A stretch of DNA of 64,000 bases from Chryseobacterium indologenes (GTDB lineage Bacteria > Bacteroidota > Bacteroidia > Flavobacteriales > Weeksellaceae). The stretch lies in assembly GCF_001295265.1 (NCBI RefSeq), contig NZ_LJOD01000019.1, positions 29,468-93,467 on the forward strand, written 5' to 3'. Position 1 is the stretch's first letter. Each line of letters starts with the position of its first letter. A program made the position numbers and the translations under genes. Below, in pieces: positions 49,284 through 57,636 of the stretch. The notes beneath the pieces were generated by a model, which saw nothing but the letters and a program-made list of their open reading frames with translations, was not told where the DNA came from and did not search any database.

Positions 49284-49826
49284 ATGCGTAAAGAAGACTG
49301 CTATTTATTAGGTAAGATCACACGCAGACACGGACTTGCGGGCAACGTTATCCTTAAACTGGATACCGATCAGCCTGAACTTTACAATAAATTGGAATCA
49401 ATGTTCGTTGAAATCAACGGATTATTGGTTCCTTTTTTTATTGAAAAATCATCCTGGAGCAAAAATGATGCTCTGAACCTTCTTCTTAAAAATTCCACAG
49501 AAGCTATTGTAGACCAGGTATTGGGTAAAAACGTTTACCTGCCGCTTGCTACACTGCCAAAACTTTCCGGAAAACAATTCTACTACCACGAAATCATTGG
49601 TTTCGATATACTGGATCAGGATAATAATAACTGCGGAGTGATAAGATCTGTTAATGATCAGACCGCACAGAACTACTTCATCACCAATTTAGACGGAAAA
49701 GAGGTGGTGATTCCTATTATCAAAGACTGGATTATGGAAGTCAACAGAGAAGAAAAGTATATTAAAACCGAACTTCCTGAAGGACTTATCGATGTCTTTT
49801 TAGTTCCTTCCAAAAAGGACGAATAA
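49284..49826 (+). CDS. rimM: ribosome maturation factor RimM
   Basis: A 180-residue 30S assembly factor that works on the 16S 3' domain with S19. The start CYLLGKITRRHGLAGNVILKLDTD is the family N-terminal barrel, and FYYHEIIGFDILDQDNN, then VVIPIIKDWIMEVNREEKYI, is the PRC-barrel C-terminal domain. It follows rpsP as in most bacteria. Its stop is one base from the stop of the convergent lipoprotein gene, with no hairpin between. Confidence 0.95.
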   Translation: MRKEDCYLLGKITRRHGLAGNVILKLDTDQPELYNKLESMFVEINGLLVPFFIEKSSWSKNDALNLLLKNSTEAIVDQVLGKNVYLPLATLPKLSGKQFYYHEIIGFDILDQDNNNCGVIRSVNDQTAQNYFITNLDGKEVVIPIIKDWIMEVNREEKYIKTELPEGLIDVFLVPSKKDE

Positions 49827-49827
49827 T

Positions 49828-50892
49828 TTAATTTCTCAGAAAATAGACCTGAAACTTTCCTGCTTTCAGATTATTCACTAAAAAATATTTCCCTGAAGCT
49901 GTCTTTGCAATGGAGGTGATCATCATTTTGGTATGATCTTCTTTTGTAGAGATCGTTTTGTTTCTGATTTTAAGATCGTAGTAATACATATACACCGGAG
50001 AATAACCAAAGCTGGCTACATAATGATTACCACGGCTGAACCAGGCATTTCCGGTAACAATCCTTCCTTTTTCCTTAAAAAATGTAGAATCTGCAAAGGA
50101 TGTGCTGATCTTGCGGGTAAATTTGTTTTCCTTAGAAACAAGGGTCATTTTTGGCCGTAATTTTCCGTAAAGGGAGTCCCTGTAGCTGGCATTTCTTGTT
50201 TCAAATGCATCCTTCGGTTCTTCCAGAAAGTCAGGCATAATGTAGAAAGGAGCCTTAGAATCAGGATTACAGAGATAGGACGCGAAAGCGGATGGGTAAT
50301 TCATAATTCCGGAGTTTGCTTCATCGTCTATATAGCGGATTTCTTTGATTCTGCTTAGAATATTGTTCTGAAGCTGCTTCTGCTCCATGGCTATTTTCCG
50401 GAATAGAACAGAATCTTTTTCATGTTCTCCAGCATGAAAAAGATGTTCATATTTACTTTGCACATCATTGAGATCATAAATGGGGAAAATTTCTTTCCGG
50501 GTATAATCAGGGGCCAGATATCTCCTGTTATTCACATACAGGTCCGCATGATCCCCGACAAACGCAAAGTTATTGGTCTTTGGAATATCTTTCCAGCTTT
50601 CGGAAATAACAGGCTTGCCGTTTTTGATGATGAAAATCCGGCAGAGCATATCAGCAGAACGTTCCGGGCCCGGATAATTGTAGATGAAAAAATAATCATC
50701 CTTTTGCTGATAAAAACAATTGCTGCTTTGGGAAAGGGGAAGCTCCATTACCTTTTCCGCATAAACGGCAGGATCTGAAAATTTTGGAAATTCCGGAATT
50801 TCAGGGTATTGATCTTTCTCAATATCGGTTTTCGGAGAATAACAGGACTGAAGTACCAGCAGTGAAAATAAGAGGATAATCCGGGTTTTCAT
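49828..50892 (-). CDS. hypothetical lipoprotein
   Basis: A 354-residue lipoprotein: MKTRIILLFSLLVLQSCYSP has the lipobox LQSC. The body is mixed strand with many aromatic residues (CFYQQKDDYFFIYNYPGP, YSPVYMYYYDLKIRN), suggesting a beta-propeller-like fold, but I recognise no family. It lies downstream of the HTH regulator on the same strand, 27 bases after its stop, and may be cotranscribed with it. Confidence 0.75.
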   Translation of the reverse strand: MKTRIILLFSLLVLQSCYSPKTDIEKDQYPEIPEFPKFSDPAVYAEKVMELPLSQSSNCFYQQKDDYFFIYNYPGPERSADMLCRIFIIKNGKPVISESWKDIPKTNNFAFVGDHADLYVNNRRYLAPDYTRKEIFPIYDLNDVQSKYEHLFHAGEHEKDSVLFRKIAMEQKQLQNNILSRIKEIRYIDDEANSGIMNYPSAFASYLCNPDSKAPFYIMPDFLEEPKDAFETRNASYRDSLYGKLRPKMTLVSKENKFTRKISTSFADSTFFKEKGRIVTGNAWFSRGNHYVASFGYSPVYMYYYDLKIRNKTISTKEDHTKMMITSIAKTASGKYFLVNNLKAGKFQVYFLRN

Positions 50893-50919
50893 AGATTGTT
50901 TTTAATTAAATATAGAGTT

Positions 50920-51852
50920 TTATGCGTCCAGCTTATTCTGAAGACGGATGATCTGTTCGTATATTCTGTTGAAAAATATCTTCCTGTCACGGTTTCCGGA
51001 GGTGTTCAGGGATTTTGAATTTTTAATCTGATGTTCAAAATAATTCAGGGTTTCATTACAGGTTTTGGCATCCTTAATCAGAATATATCCAAACATATTG
51101 GTCGGAATGGCAAAAAGGGACTGTTGCGGATGATGAAAAAATATGTCGTTGGAAAGGTGCATCAGCTCATTTTCATACAAGTGAAATTTGGGGTTGTTTT
51201 CCGTTTTCTGTTCAATGTATGCTATAAGTTCCTTCAGTTCCTCCAAAATAATACCGGCTTCTTTTTTTTGCAGTAGTCCGGTATCGGAATAAAAAGCAAT
51301 CTGCTGTAAAATACTGGAAGCGGTCATATCATTCCATAATTCCACAACATTCTGTGCTTCATATTTTTTTCTTAGTTCCTGTGTATCTGCTTCAAAATAA
51401 GGCGGGGAAAACTGTAAAAAAGGAACAAAAACCTGTTTGGCATTCAGCAGATTCATCCAGACATATATTTTGAACTTGGAAAGCAGGGTATCGGAAAGGG
51501 TATAAAAAAAGGGAATATCCTTCGCTGAATAGTAAATCGTAATCCCGTCTGAAAGCGGTAAATCCTCAAAAACGCTGAGATTATTCTGGAAAAAAGACTG
51601 TAAATCTTCCGTTTCAGTTACTGCTGATGTTTTTTGTACCAGGATCTGATGATCAGAGGTCATAAACTGATCCAGGGAAATCTGATAATATTTCGCCAGT
51701 TCCAAGGCCTCTTCAAAACTGAATTTTGCTTTTAATGAGGTTCTTCTGTGAGCGGCATCATAACTTATATTAAGGATATTGGCGATTTCGTCATTCAACG
51801 ATTTGTCGCCAATCTTTCTGCGTATTTCCCTGAGTAAAAGTTCCTGGTGCAT
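50920..51852 (-). CDS. helix-turn-helix transcriptional regulator
   Basis: A 310-residue regulator. The N-terminal 65 residues are an XRE-like helix-turn-helix (LREIRRKIGDKSLNDEIANILNISYDAAHRRTSLKAKFSFEEALELAKYYQISLDQFM), and the remaining 240 residues are a helical domain of a Bacteroidota-specific type I cannot name. ATG 51852 is used: the frame continues to a GTG at 51870 that coincides with the -7 box. Palindromes overlap both its own promoter and that of the divergent gene, so it probably controls both. Confidence 0.78.
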   Translation of the reverse strand: MHQELLLREIRRKIGDKSLNDEIANILNISYDAAHRRTSLKAKFSFEEALELAKYYQISLDQFMTSDHQILVQKTSAVTETEDLQSFFQNNLSVFEDLPLSDGITIYYSAKDIPFFYTLSDTLLSKFKIYVWMNLLNAKQVFVPFLQFSPPYFEADTQELRKKYEAQNVVELWNDMTASSILQQIAFYSDTGLLQKKEAGIILEELKELIAYIEQKTENNPKFHLYENELMHLSNDIFFHHPQQSLFAIPTNMFGYILIKDAKTCNETLNYFEHQIKNSKSLNTSGNRDRKIFFNRIYEQIIRLQNKLDA

Positions 51853-51856
51853 GTTT

Positions 51857-51873
51857 TTTGTGATTTTCACAAA
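51857..51873. promoter_or_regulatory. operator 1 of the HTH regulator
   Basis: TTTGTGA, TTT, TCACAAA: a perfect inverted repeat. It overlaps the -7 box TACATTTG (51877-51870) and the transcript start of the regulator gene. Confidence 0.65.
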
Positions 51874-51909
51874 TGTAGGTATTTATTTTAATTTTTTTTC
51901 GCATTCGGA

Positions 51910-51926
51910 TTCGTGTTTTTCACAGA
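51910..51926. promoter_or_regulatory. operator 2 of the HTH regulator
   Basis: TTCGTGTTTTTCACAGA matches operator 1 at 14 of 17 positions. It abuts the -7 box TAATTTTG (51927-51934) of the divergent gene. The two sites are 53 bases apart, five turns of DNA, so bound dimers would lie on the same face. Confidence 0.6.
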
Positions 51927-51934
51927 TAATTTTG
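51927..51934 (+). promoter_or_regulatory. -7 box of the gene at 51959
   Basis: TAATTTTG fits TAnnTTTG, 24 bases before the ATG, directly behind operator 2. Confidence 0.5.
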
Positions 51935-51958
51935 AAACATCATTTTAAACAATCAGCG

Positions 51959-52426
51959 ATGAAAAATATCATCTTAGGAGTATTTTTATTTTTTTCCAGC
52001 ATGGGTAAGGCTCAGCTGGGAAATGATAAGAACTGGAAAATCGTAGGGGTAATACTCTGCACAAGAATTGAAGGAACGTCATTAGGAGACAAGACCTTCT
52101 TATCAGTAGGAACGAAACTGCCTTCTGAAGATGCCAGAAACTACTATAGCCTGAGAGGGCATTTCAACTGGTGGGATGAAAGAAAGCTTTTGATTATACC
52201 CGAATTTGATTATTTCCGGAAAATAAAAGCCTTTGGCGATGAAGATCTTATTACCAGCTTGTACGCGGGAGCGGGAGTTTCACCTTATGCTGCATCACCC
52301 AAATTCGGGATAACATTCTGCCATTTCTTTACCGGAGAAGTGGGCTATAATTTCGAGTACAATACTTACAGACATTTTCCGGTCAAAGGCTTCAGGTATT
52401 CCTTTGGATTCAATATTGTTTTTTAA
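51959..52426 (+). CDS. hypothetical exported protein
   Basis: A 155-residue protein with signal peptide MKNIILGVFLFFSSMGKAQ. The body is glycine- and aromatic-rich with alternating strands (YYSLRGHFNWWDERKLLIIPEF, LYAGAGVSPYAASPKFGI, FTGEVGYNFEYNTY) and ends in a hydrophobic strand plus Phe (FGFNIVF), all features of a small outer-membrane barrel. It heads the operon divergent from the HTH regulator. ATG 51959 is the start. Confidence 0.7.
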   Translation: MKNIILGVFLFFSSMGKAQLGNDKNWKIVGVILCTRIEGTSLGDKTFLSVGTKLPSEDARNYYSLRGHFNWWDERKLLIIPEFDYFRKIKAFGDEDLITSLYAGAGVSPYAASPKFGITFCHFFTGEVGYNFEYNTYRHFPVKGFRYSFGFNIVF

Positions 52427-52469
52427 ACCGGATCATCATGACAACAAAAATAAAAATCAAAAAAAGAAT

Positions 52470-53117
52470 ATGAAAACAATACTTTTAATAACAGCTCTTT
52501 TCCTGAACGGTCTGGCTTCGGCTCAAGACAGTTTGAGCAGAGAAAGAACAAGCTTTGCTGCATTAACTCCATTAAATAAAATCGATAAAGTAAACGGTAT
52601 TGCTTTAGGCTTAGGAGGTGCCCTGGATAAAAACAGTACAAGAAAAATTAACGGGATCAATCTCGAACCGGTTCCTCTCGGGCCTGTTGTATGGATGTTT
52701 TACGATCCCGCAAAAAACAGGAAAGAACGGCCTGAACTGATTGTCAACGGGCTTACGCTTTCCGGAGGAGGATACGGAAGTATAGTGAACCACAATGGTG
52801 TTTCGGTTTCTGTTTATAATTATGGAAACACGATGAACGGAATTATTATAACAGGACTGGGCACTTACATTGATAAAGGAAACGGTATGATGCTGTCCGG
52901 ATTTTATAATTATGAAAAAGATTTTAAAGGATTAACCATTGCTCCGGTAAATAACGCTGAAATCTTTAAAGGGTTCCAGGCAGGAATATATAACAAGGCA
53001 GAAGAAATGAAAGGAGTACAGATCGGGCTGGTTAATATTTCCAAAAAAATGAAAGGGCTTCAGCTGGGAGTCTGGAATAAAAACGGAAAAAGAAGTTTAC
53101 CCATCATTAATTTTTAA
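52470..53117 (+). CDS. exported protein with LA_2272-type surface repeats
   Basis: A 215-residue protein: signal peptide MKTILLITALFLNGLASAQ, then strand repeats that are glycine-rich with MKG/FKG turns (FKGFQAGIYNKAEEMKGVQI, GLVNISKKMKGLQLGVWN). These resemble the LA_2272-type repeats of surface proteins. Likely outer-membrane or surface located. It lies 43 bases after the barrel-like gene and four bases before the CDP-alcohol transferase, so all three form one operon. Confidence 0.72.
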   Translation: MKTILLITALFLNGLASAQDSLSRERTSFAALTPLNKIDKVNGIALGLGGALDKNSTRKINGINLEPVPLGPVVWMFYDPAKNRKERPELIVNGLTLSGGGYGSIVNHNGVSVSVYNYGNTMNGIIITGLGTYIDKGNGMMLSGFYNYEKDFKGLTIAPVNNAEIFKGFQAGIYNKAEEMKGVQIGLVNISKKMKGLQLGVWNKNGKRSLPIINF

Positions 53118-53121
53118 AGCC

Positions 53122-53721
53122 ATGAAAACAATACCTTATATTTTAATTGCCATCAGGTTCCTTCTTGCCCCGGTTATTCTTTTCTTAGCTTATTCTGCCG
53201 GTGGGGAAGCCCGGTTTATTATCTTAATCCTGATGTATACAGGATTGTTCACAGACATTTTCGATGGAATTATAGCTCGGAAAGCAGGTGTTTCTTCCGA
53301 AAAATTACGGAGAATGGACAGCCAGACCGATCTGATTTTCTGGCTTTCACTGGGGTTTGCAGCCTATTTCCTGAACCCCGGGCTCATTAAAAACGAATGG
53401 CTGGGAATTCTTCTGATCTTTGTGATGGAAGCTCTTTGTTACATTGTCAGCATCTGGAAATTCGGGAAAGAAACCTGTACACACGCATTCTTATCAAAAA
53501 TGTGGGGCCTGAGCCTGCTGATTGCTTTTACGTATTTAATAGGATTCCAACAGACCGGCTGGGCATTTTATCTTACAGTTGGATTAGGCTTTATCTCTCA
53601 TGTGGATGTGATCCTGATTGTTTTACTGCTCCCGAAATGGCAGTATGACGTGTCGAGTTCTTACCATGCATGGAGAATCCGTAACGGAAAACAGAGAAAG
53701 AAAACCATCTTTTTTAACTGA
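53122..53721 (+). CDS. CDP-alcohol phosphatidyltransferase
   Basis: A 199-residue membrane enzyme with about six helices that transfers a phosphatidyl group from CDP-diacylglycerol to an alcohol. The signature D-x2-DG-x2-AR-x8-G-x3-D-x3-D is present as TDIFDGIIARKAGVSSEKL then RRMDSQTD, with every Asp kept but the usual Gly replaced by Leu. The substrate alcohol is unknown. It closes the operon under the HTH regulator. Confidence 0.85.
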   Translation: MKTIPYILIAIRFLLAPVILFLAYSAGGEARFIILILMYTGLFTDIFDGIIARKAGVSSEKLRRMDSQTDLIFWLSLGFAAYFLNPGLIKNEWLGILLIFVMEALCYIVSIWKFGKETCTHAFLSKMWGLSLLIAFTYLIGFQQTGWAFYLTVGLGFISHVDVILIVLLLPKWQYDVSSSYHAWRIRNGKQRKKTIFFN

Positions 53722-53761
53722 TTCCTGTTCGGATAGTTTTCTTTTAAATAATTGATGAATG

Positions 53762-53795
53762 AAACAGCGTAATCGTTTTTTTACGCTGTTTTTTG
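53762..53795 (+). terminator. terminator after the CDP-alcohol transferase operon
   Basis: AAACAGCGTAA (53762-53772) pairs with TTACGCTGTTT (53781-53791), followed by TTTT. Confidence 0.85.
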
Positions 53796-53882
53796 TAACT
53801 TGACGGAGAATTAATTTTCTTATAAACCCTCATTCAGTAAAGGAAAAACCAAAAGATATCGTGAATCTGCTGAATAAAATAA

Positions 53883-53890
53883 TATTTTTG
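53883..53890 (+). promoter_or_regulatory. -7 box of the TPR/AraC regulator gene
   Basis: TATTTTTG, matching TAnnTTTG, 20 bases before ATG 53911. No clear -33 element. Confidence 0.45.
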
Positions 53891-53910
53891 TAAGATACCT
53901 TGAAGGAGTA

Positions 53911-55407
53911 ATGAAAGTAAAATATTGGATACTGTTATTAATTGCAGGTAACATCATCGTCAATGCGCAGATAAATACGGCTGAAAAAAGTATCACGGGA
54001 AAGCAATATACTGATCAGCAGCTGGAAGAAAAATTCTTTAACAGTACTCCTCAGGCTGCCCTGAATAATTATATTCAGACTCTGAGCTCTGCCAAAGAAA
54101 AAGGGGATAAAAGACAGGCTGCCCTGGCACATATAGGTATTGCCACGTTGAATCATTATACGGGAAAATATGCCGAAACAGCCAGAACTTTCAGTCATTA
54201 TTTATATGAAACAGATTATATGAATGAATCCGAGCAGAACTTTCTCAAACTCGGTCTTGCGAATGCTTATATAGAGACGCATAAAATGGATTCAGCTTAT
54301 ACTTTGATACAGCATGGCCTGCAGACTTCCCGGAAAAACAAAAATGAATATAGCTACCATCAGTATCTGAGCCTATTGGGCTTTTACCATTTACAGCTAA
54401 AAAAATACGGGCCTGCTGCAGACAATCTCTTACAATGCCGAAAGTTTTTCTTTATTCCGGGAAATGGTACTAGCAGGAATGAAAATTATACCCTTTTAAA
54501 TTTAGGGAAATCCTATGCCGGACTTAAAGAAAAAGAGAAAGCCGTAGAATGTTTTGCCAGAATAGATTCACTGGTTCTTAAGACGGATTATATTTATCCT
54601 GAACTCAAAGAAGCGTATATATATCTTATCGGTTTTTATAAAGAAAATGGAAACAGGGAAAAACAATGGTATTATGTAGACCGTTTTCTGGAAATTGACC
54701 GTGTGCTGGATGCTCAGTTCAGGGATATTTACCGTGAGCTTCCCGGAAAATATGATGTCCCTGAACTACGGCAGGAAGAAGAGGCAGCAGTTAATGATTT
54801 AAAAAACAGAAAGAACCTTTTTTATATTGTGCTCAGTCTTTTGGTAATCTCCCATTTATTATTTATGAATTTTTATTTCAGATATAAAAAAACGGGAAAG
54901 AAATACAGGAAAATTGCACAGGATCTGATCCAGTCTGTTCATCAAAATAAGAGAAGCTGGGAACCGAAAACTGAAATGATATCAGAGGATTTTTCAGAAC
55001 AGAATAGAGAAGCTGAAGATCATAAAACCGCCAGAACCGTTTCTGAGGATATTGCCCAGGCTGTATTAAAAGAACTTGAGATTTTCGAGGATAAAGAACA
55101 GTTTCTGAATAAAGGAATTACTCTGGGAAGTCTTGCCAAAAAAGTAAAGACCAATTCAAGATATTTATCAGAAATCATCAATACCTATAAAGGGAAGAAT
55201 TTTGCCACGTATCTTAATGATCTTCGTATTGACTATGCGATTAACAGATTGGCGAATGATAAAAAATTCAGGTCTTATAAAATCCCTTTTATTGCCGAAG
55301 AATTAGGATACAATAATGAGCAGGCCTTTACTTTAGCCTTTAAAAAACGAACCGGAACTCCGCTTTCCATTTACCTGAAAGAAATTGAGAATATCAATTC
55401 AGTTTAA
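53911..55407 (+). CDS. membrane-anchored TPR sensor with AraC-type DNA-binding domain
   Basis: A 498-residue hybrid regulator common in flavobacteria. An N-terminal signal-like helix (MKVKYWILLLIAGNIIVNAQ) leads to about 260 periplasmic residues with TPR-like helix pairs (TYIETH, YAGLKEKEKAVECFARI). One membrane helix (LFYIVLSLLVISHLLFMNFYF) is followed by a cytosolic linker and an AraC domain (LGSLAKKVKTNSRYLSEIIN, FIAEELGYNNEQAFTLAFKKRTGTPLSIYL). It would bind DNA from the membrane. Targets unknown. Confidence 0.87.
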   Translation: MKVKYWILLLIAGNIIVNAQINTAEKSITGKQYTDQQLEEKFFNSTPQAALNNYIQTLSSAKEKGDKRQAALAHIGIATLNHYTGKYAETARTFSHYLYETDYMNESEQNFLKLGLANAYIETHKMDSAYTLIQHGLQTSRKNKNEYSYHQYLSLLGFYHLQLKKYGPAADNLLQCRKFFFIPGNGTSRNENYTLLNLGKSYAGLKEKEKAVECFARIDSLVLKTDYIYPELKEAYIYLIGFYKENGNREKQWYYVDRFLEIDRVLDAQFRDIYRELPGKYDVPELRQEEEAAVNDLKNRKNLFYIVLSLLVISHLLFMNFYFRYKKTGKKYRKIAQDLIQSVHQNKRSWEPKTEMISEDFSEQNREAEDHKTARTVSEDIAQAVLKELEIFEDKEQFLNKGITLGSLAKKVKTNSRYLSEIINTYKGKNFATYLNDLRIDYAINRLANDKKFRSYKIPFIAEELGYNNEQAFTLAFKKRTGTPLSIYLKEIENINSV

Positions 55408-55948
55408 ATTTAATTTATTTATTATCAGTGTTTTATTGTTTATAAATTCATGATTTTATCCCTATAAATTTATGAATCTATAAACTATCTGCTTGCATAA
55501 TCAACCTGCTTTACTGCATCTTTGTTTCAGGTAAAGACACAATATTTTATTTTGAAGATAGAAAACAGAATCTGAAATAATGTAATGACATAATTGTTTA
55601 AAGATTGATATGCAAGCAGTAATCATTTAAGGAGCTTAAATAAAAACCAAACCTTCAATCCATAGATGCATTTTAAATGTGGAAATGAAATGTAAAAATG
55701 ATTTGGATGACGGTTTAAACATTAATCTGAATTTTAAAAACTAATAACCATTTATTAAAAACTATTCCATGAAAACTCAGACAGATTTATTTAAAGTGAT
55801 GTGATGTGGCTTCAGGTTAATGAGGGTTTTATAACAGTTCAGTGCGGTATTAAAGTGAAATTAAATCCGAAAATCAAGAAAAACTAACAGATTAAAAAGT
55901 GATTTTTCTGAACTGAAAGTTTAAATGCTTCTTAAATGATTTTTTAAA
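55408..55948. other. intergenic region upstream of asnS
   Basis: About 540 AT-rich bases. The only coding-like stretches are an 11-codon frame at 55770-55805 and a 27-codon frame at 55804-55887 (MWLQVNEGFITVQCGIKVKL and NPKIKKN). Neither has a recognised family. No hairpin stands out before 55949. Confidence 0.5.
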
Positions 55949-55981
55949 GACAGCGCAATCATTAAGTTGCGCTGTTTTTTT
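55949..55981 (+). terminator. terminator upstream of asnS
   Basis: ACAGCGCAA (55950-55958) pairs with TTGCGCTGT (55967-55975), followed by TTTTTT. It overlaps the start of the asnS promoter region and insulates it. Confidence 0.8.
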
Positions 55982-55982
55982 G

Positions 55983-55990
55983 TAACTTTG
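55983..55990 (+). promoter_or_regulatory. -7 box of asnS
   Basis: TAACTTTG matches TAnnTTTG, 38 bases before ATG 56029. Confidence 0.55.
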
Positions 55991-56028
55991 CAGTCATTAA
56001 TTTTTATACAAAAATTTATCATCAACCA

Positions 56029-57477
56029 ATGAAAAAGCAAACGATTAAAGAAATCCTACAGGATTACAAGAAAGTATTACATCATGACATTACAGTTTAC
56101 GGATGGGTAAGAGCATTCCGTTCTAACCGCTTTATTGCACTAAATGATGGTTCTACGATTAATAATTTGCAGATTGTTGTTGATTTTGAAAATTTTGACG
56201 AAGAGCTTATCAAAAAGATCAGCACGGCTTCATCCCTTAAAGTTGTAGGAGAAGTGGTGGAAAGTCAGGGAGCAGGGCAAACGGTGGAGATTATCGCTAA
56301 AAAGATCATTATTTTAGGAGATAACTTTACAGAAGAATTGCAGAGTACCATTCTTCAGCCTAAAAAGCACAGTCTGGAAAAGCTTCGTGAGCAGGCGCAT
56401 TTAAGGTTCAGAACCAATGTATTCGGGGCTGTTTTCAGAATCCGTCACGCGGTAAGTTTTGCCATCCATTCATTCTTTAACAAGAACCAGTTCTTCTATA
56501 TCAACACTCCGGTTATTACAGGAGCAGATGCTGAAGGAGCAGGGGAAATGTTCGGGGTAACCAACTTTGATCTTAACAACATGCCGAGAACGGAAGAGGG
56601 TGAAATTGATTTCTCTCAGGATTTCTTCGGTAAAAAAACTAACCTAACGGTTTCCGGTCAGCTTGAAGGAGAAACTGCAGCGATGGGATTAGGAAGAATC
56701 TACACATTCGGACCTACATTCCGTGCAGAAAACTCAAACACCACGAGACACCTTGCCGAGTTCTGGATGATTGAACCGGAGGTAGCTTTCAACAACCTTG
56801 AAGACAACATTGATCTGGCAGAAGACTTCCTGAAATATGTGATCCAGTATGTTCTTGATAACTGTAAAGACGATCTTGAATTCCTGGATAAGCGTTTTGA
56901 AGAAGAACAGAAATCAAAACCGGAGAAAGAAAGAGCAAAAGAAGGACTGATAGAAAAACTTCAGAATGTAATTGCCAAGCGTTTCAAGCGTGTAAGCTAT
57001 ACAGAAGCTATTGAGATCCTTTTGAACTCCAAAGAAAATAAAAAAGGAAAATTTGTGTATCCTGTTGAAAAATGGGGAACAGATCTTCAGTCTGAGCACG
57101 AAAGATACCTTGTAGAAAAACACTTTGAGTGTCCGGTAGTATTATTTGACTATCCTAAGGAGATCAAGGCATTCTATATGAAACTGAACGATGACAACAA
57201 GACCGTTGCGGCAATGGACGTTCTTTTCCCGGGAATCGGAGAAATCATCGGAGGTTCCGAAAGAGAGGCCAGATTAGATGTATTAAAACAGAAAATGGCA
57301 GATATGCATGTAGATGAGCATGAGCTTTGGTGGTATCTTGATACCCGTAAATTCGGTTCTGTACCGCATGCAGGTTTCGGTCTGGGGCTGGAAAGACTTA
57401 TTCTTTTCGTAACAGGAATGACGAATATCAGAGACGTAATTCCTTTCCCAAGAACACCGAAGAATGCTGAATTCTAG
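56029..57477 (+). CDS. asnS: asparaginyl-tRNA synthetase
   Basis: A 482-residue class II synthetase. The N-terminal OB fold (VYGWVRAFRSNRFIALNDGS) is followed by the catalytic core: FRIRHAVSFAIHSFF, TGADAEGAGEMFGV and the Asn-specific FGPTFRAENSNTTRHLAEFWMIEPE (motif 2), ending GFGLGLERLILFVTGM NIRDVIPFPRTP (motif 3). Length normal. No leader-peptide attenuator is seen here, in contrast to tyrS. A terminator follows. Confidence 0.95.
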   Translation: MKKQTIKEILQDYKKVLHHDITVYGWVRAFRSNRFIALNDGSTINNLQIVVDFENFDEELIKKISTASSLKVVGEVVESQGAGQTVEIIAKKIIILGDNFTEELQSTILQPKKHSLEKLREQAHLRFRTNVFGAVFRIRHAVSFAIHSFFNKNQFFYINTPVITGADAEGAGEMFGVTNFDLNNMPRTEEGEIDFSQDFFGKKTNLTVSGQLEGETAAMGLGRIYTFGPTFRAENSNTTRHLAEFWMIEPEVAFNNLEDNIDLAEDFLKYVIQYVLDNCKDDLEFLDKRFEEEQKSKPEKERAKEGLIEKLQNVIAKRFKRVSYTEAIEILLNSKENKKGKFVYPVEKWGTDLQSEHERYLVEKHFECPVVLFDYPKEIKAFYMKLNDDNKTVAAMDVLFPGIGEIIGGSEREARLDVLKQKMADMHVDEHELWWYLDTRKFGSVPHAGFGLGLERLILFVTGMTNIRDVIPFPRTPKNAEF

Positions 57478-57485
57478 AACAATAA

Positions 57486-57518
57486 AAAAAGCCTTAACGT
57501 AAAAATTAAGGCTTTTTT
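57486..57518 (+). terminator. terminator of asnS
   Basis: AAAAAGCCTTAA (57486-57497) pairs with TTAAGGCTTTTT (57506-57517). Confidence 0.85.
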
Positions 57519-57636
57519 ATTTTTTTATAGTTTATTATGTAGAAAAGTATACAGCAAAAATCATGCTAAGGGTGTTTTTTATCAAATAAATTTATTAAAT
57601 TCGTGGAATATGTTATGTTAAAACACAAATACTAAT

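Noticed and set aside
53122..53721. Loss of function of the CDP-alcohol transferase because Gly is replaced by Leu
   Set aside because: All metal-binding Asp residues are kept, so one changed Gly is not enough to call it inactive.
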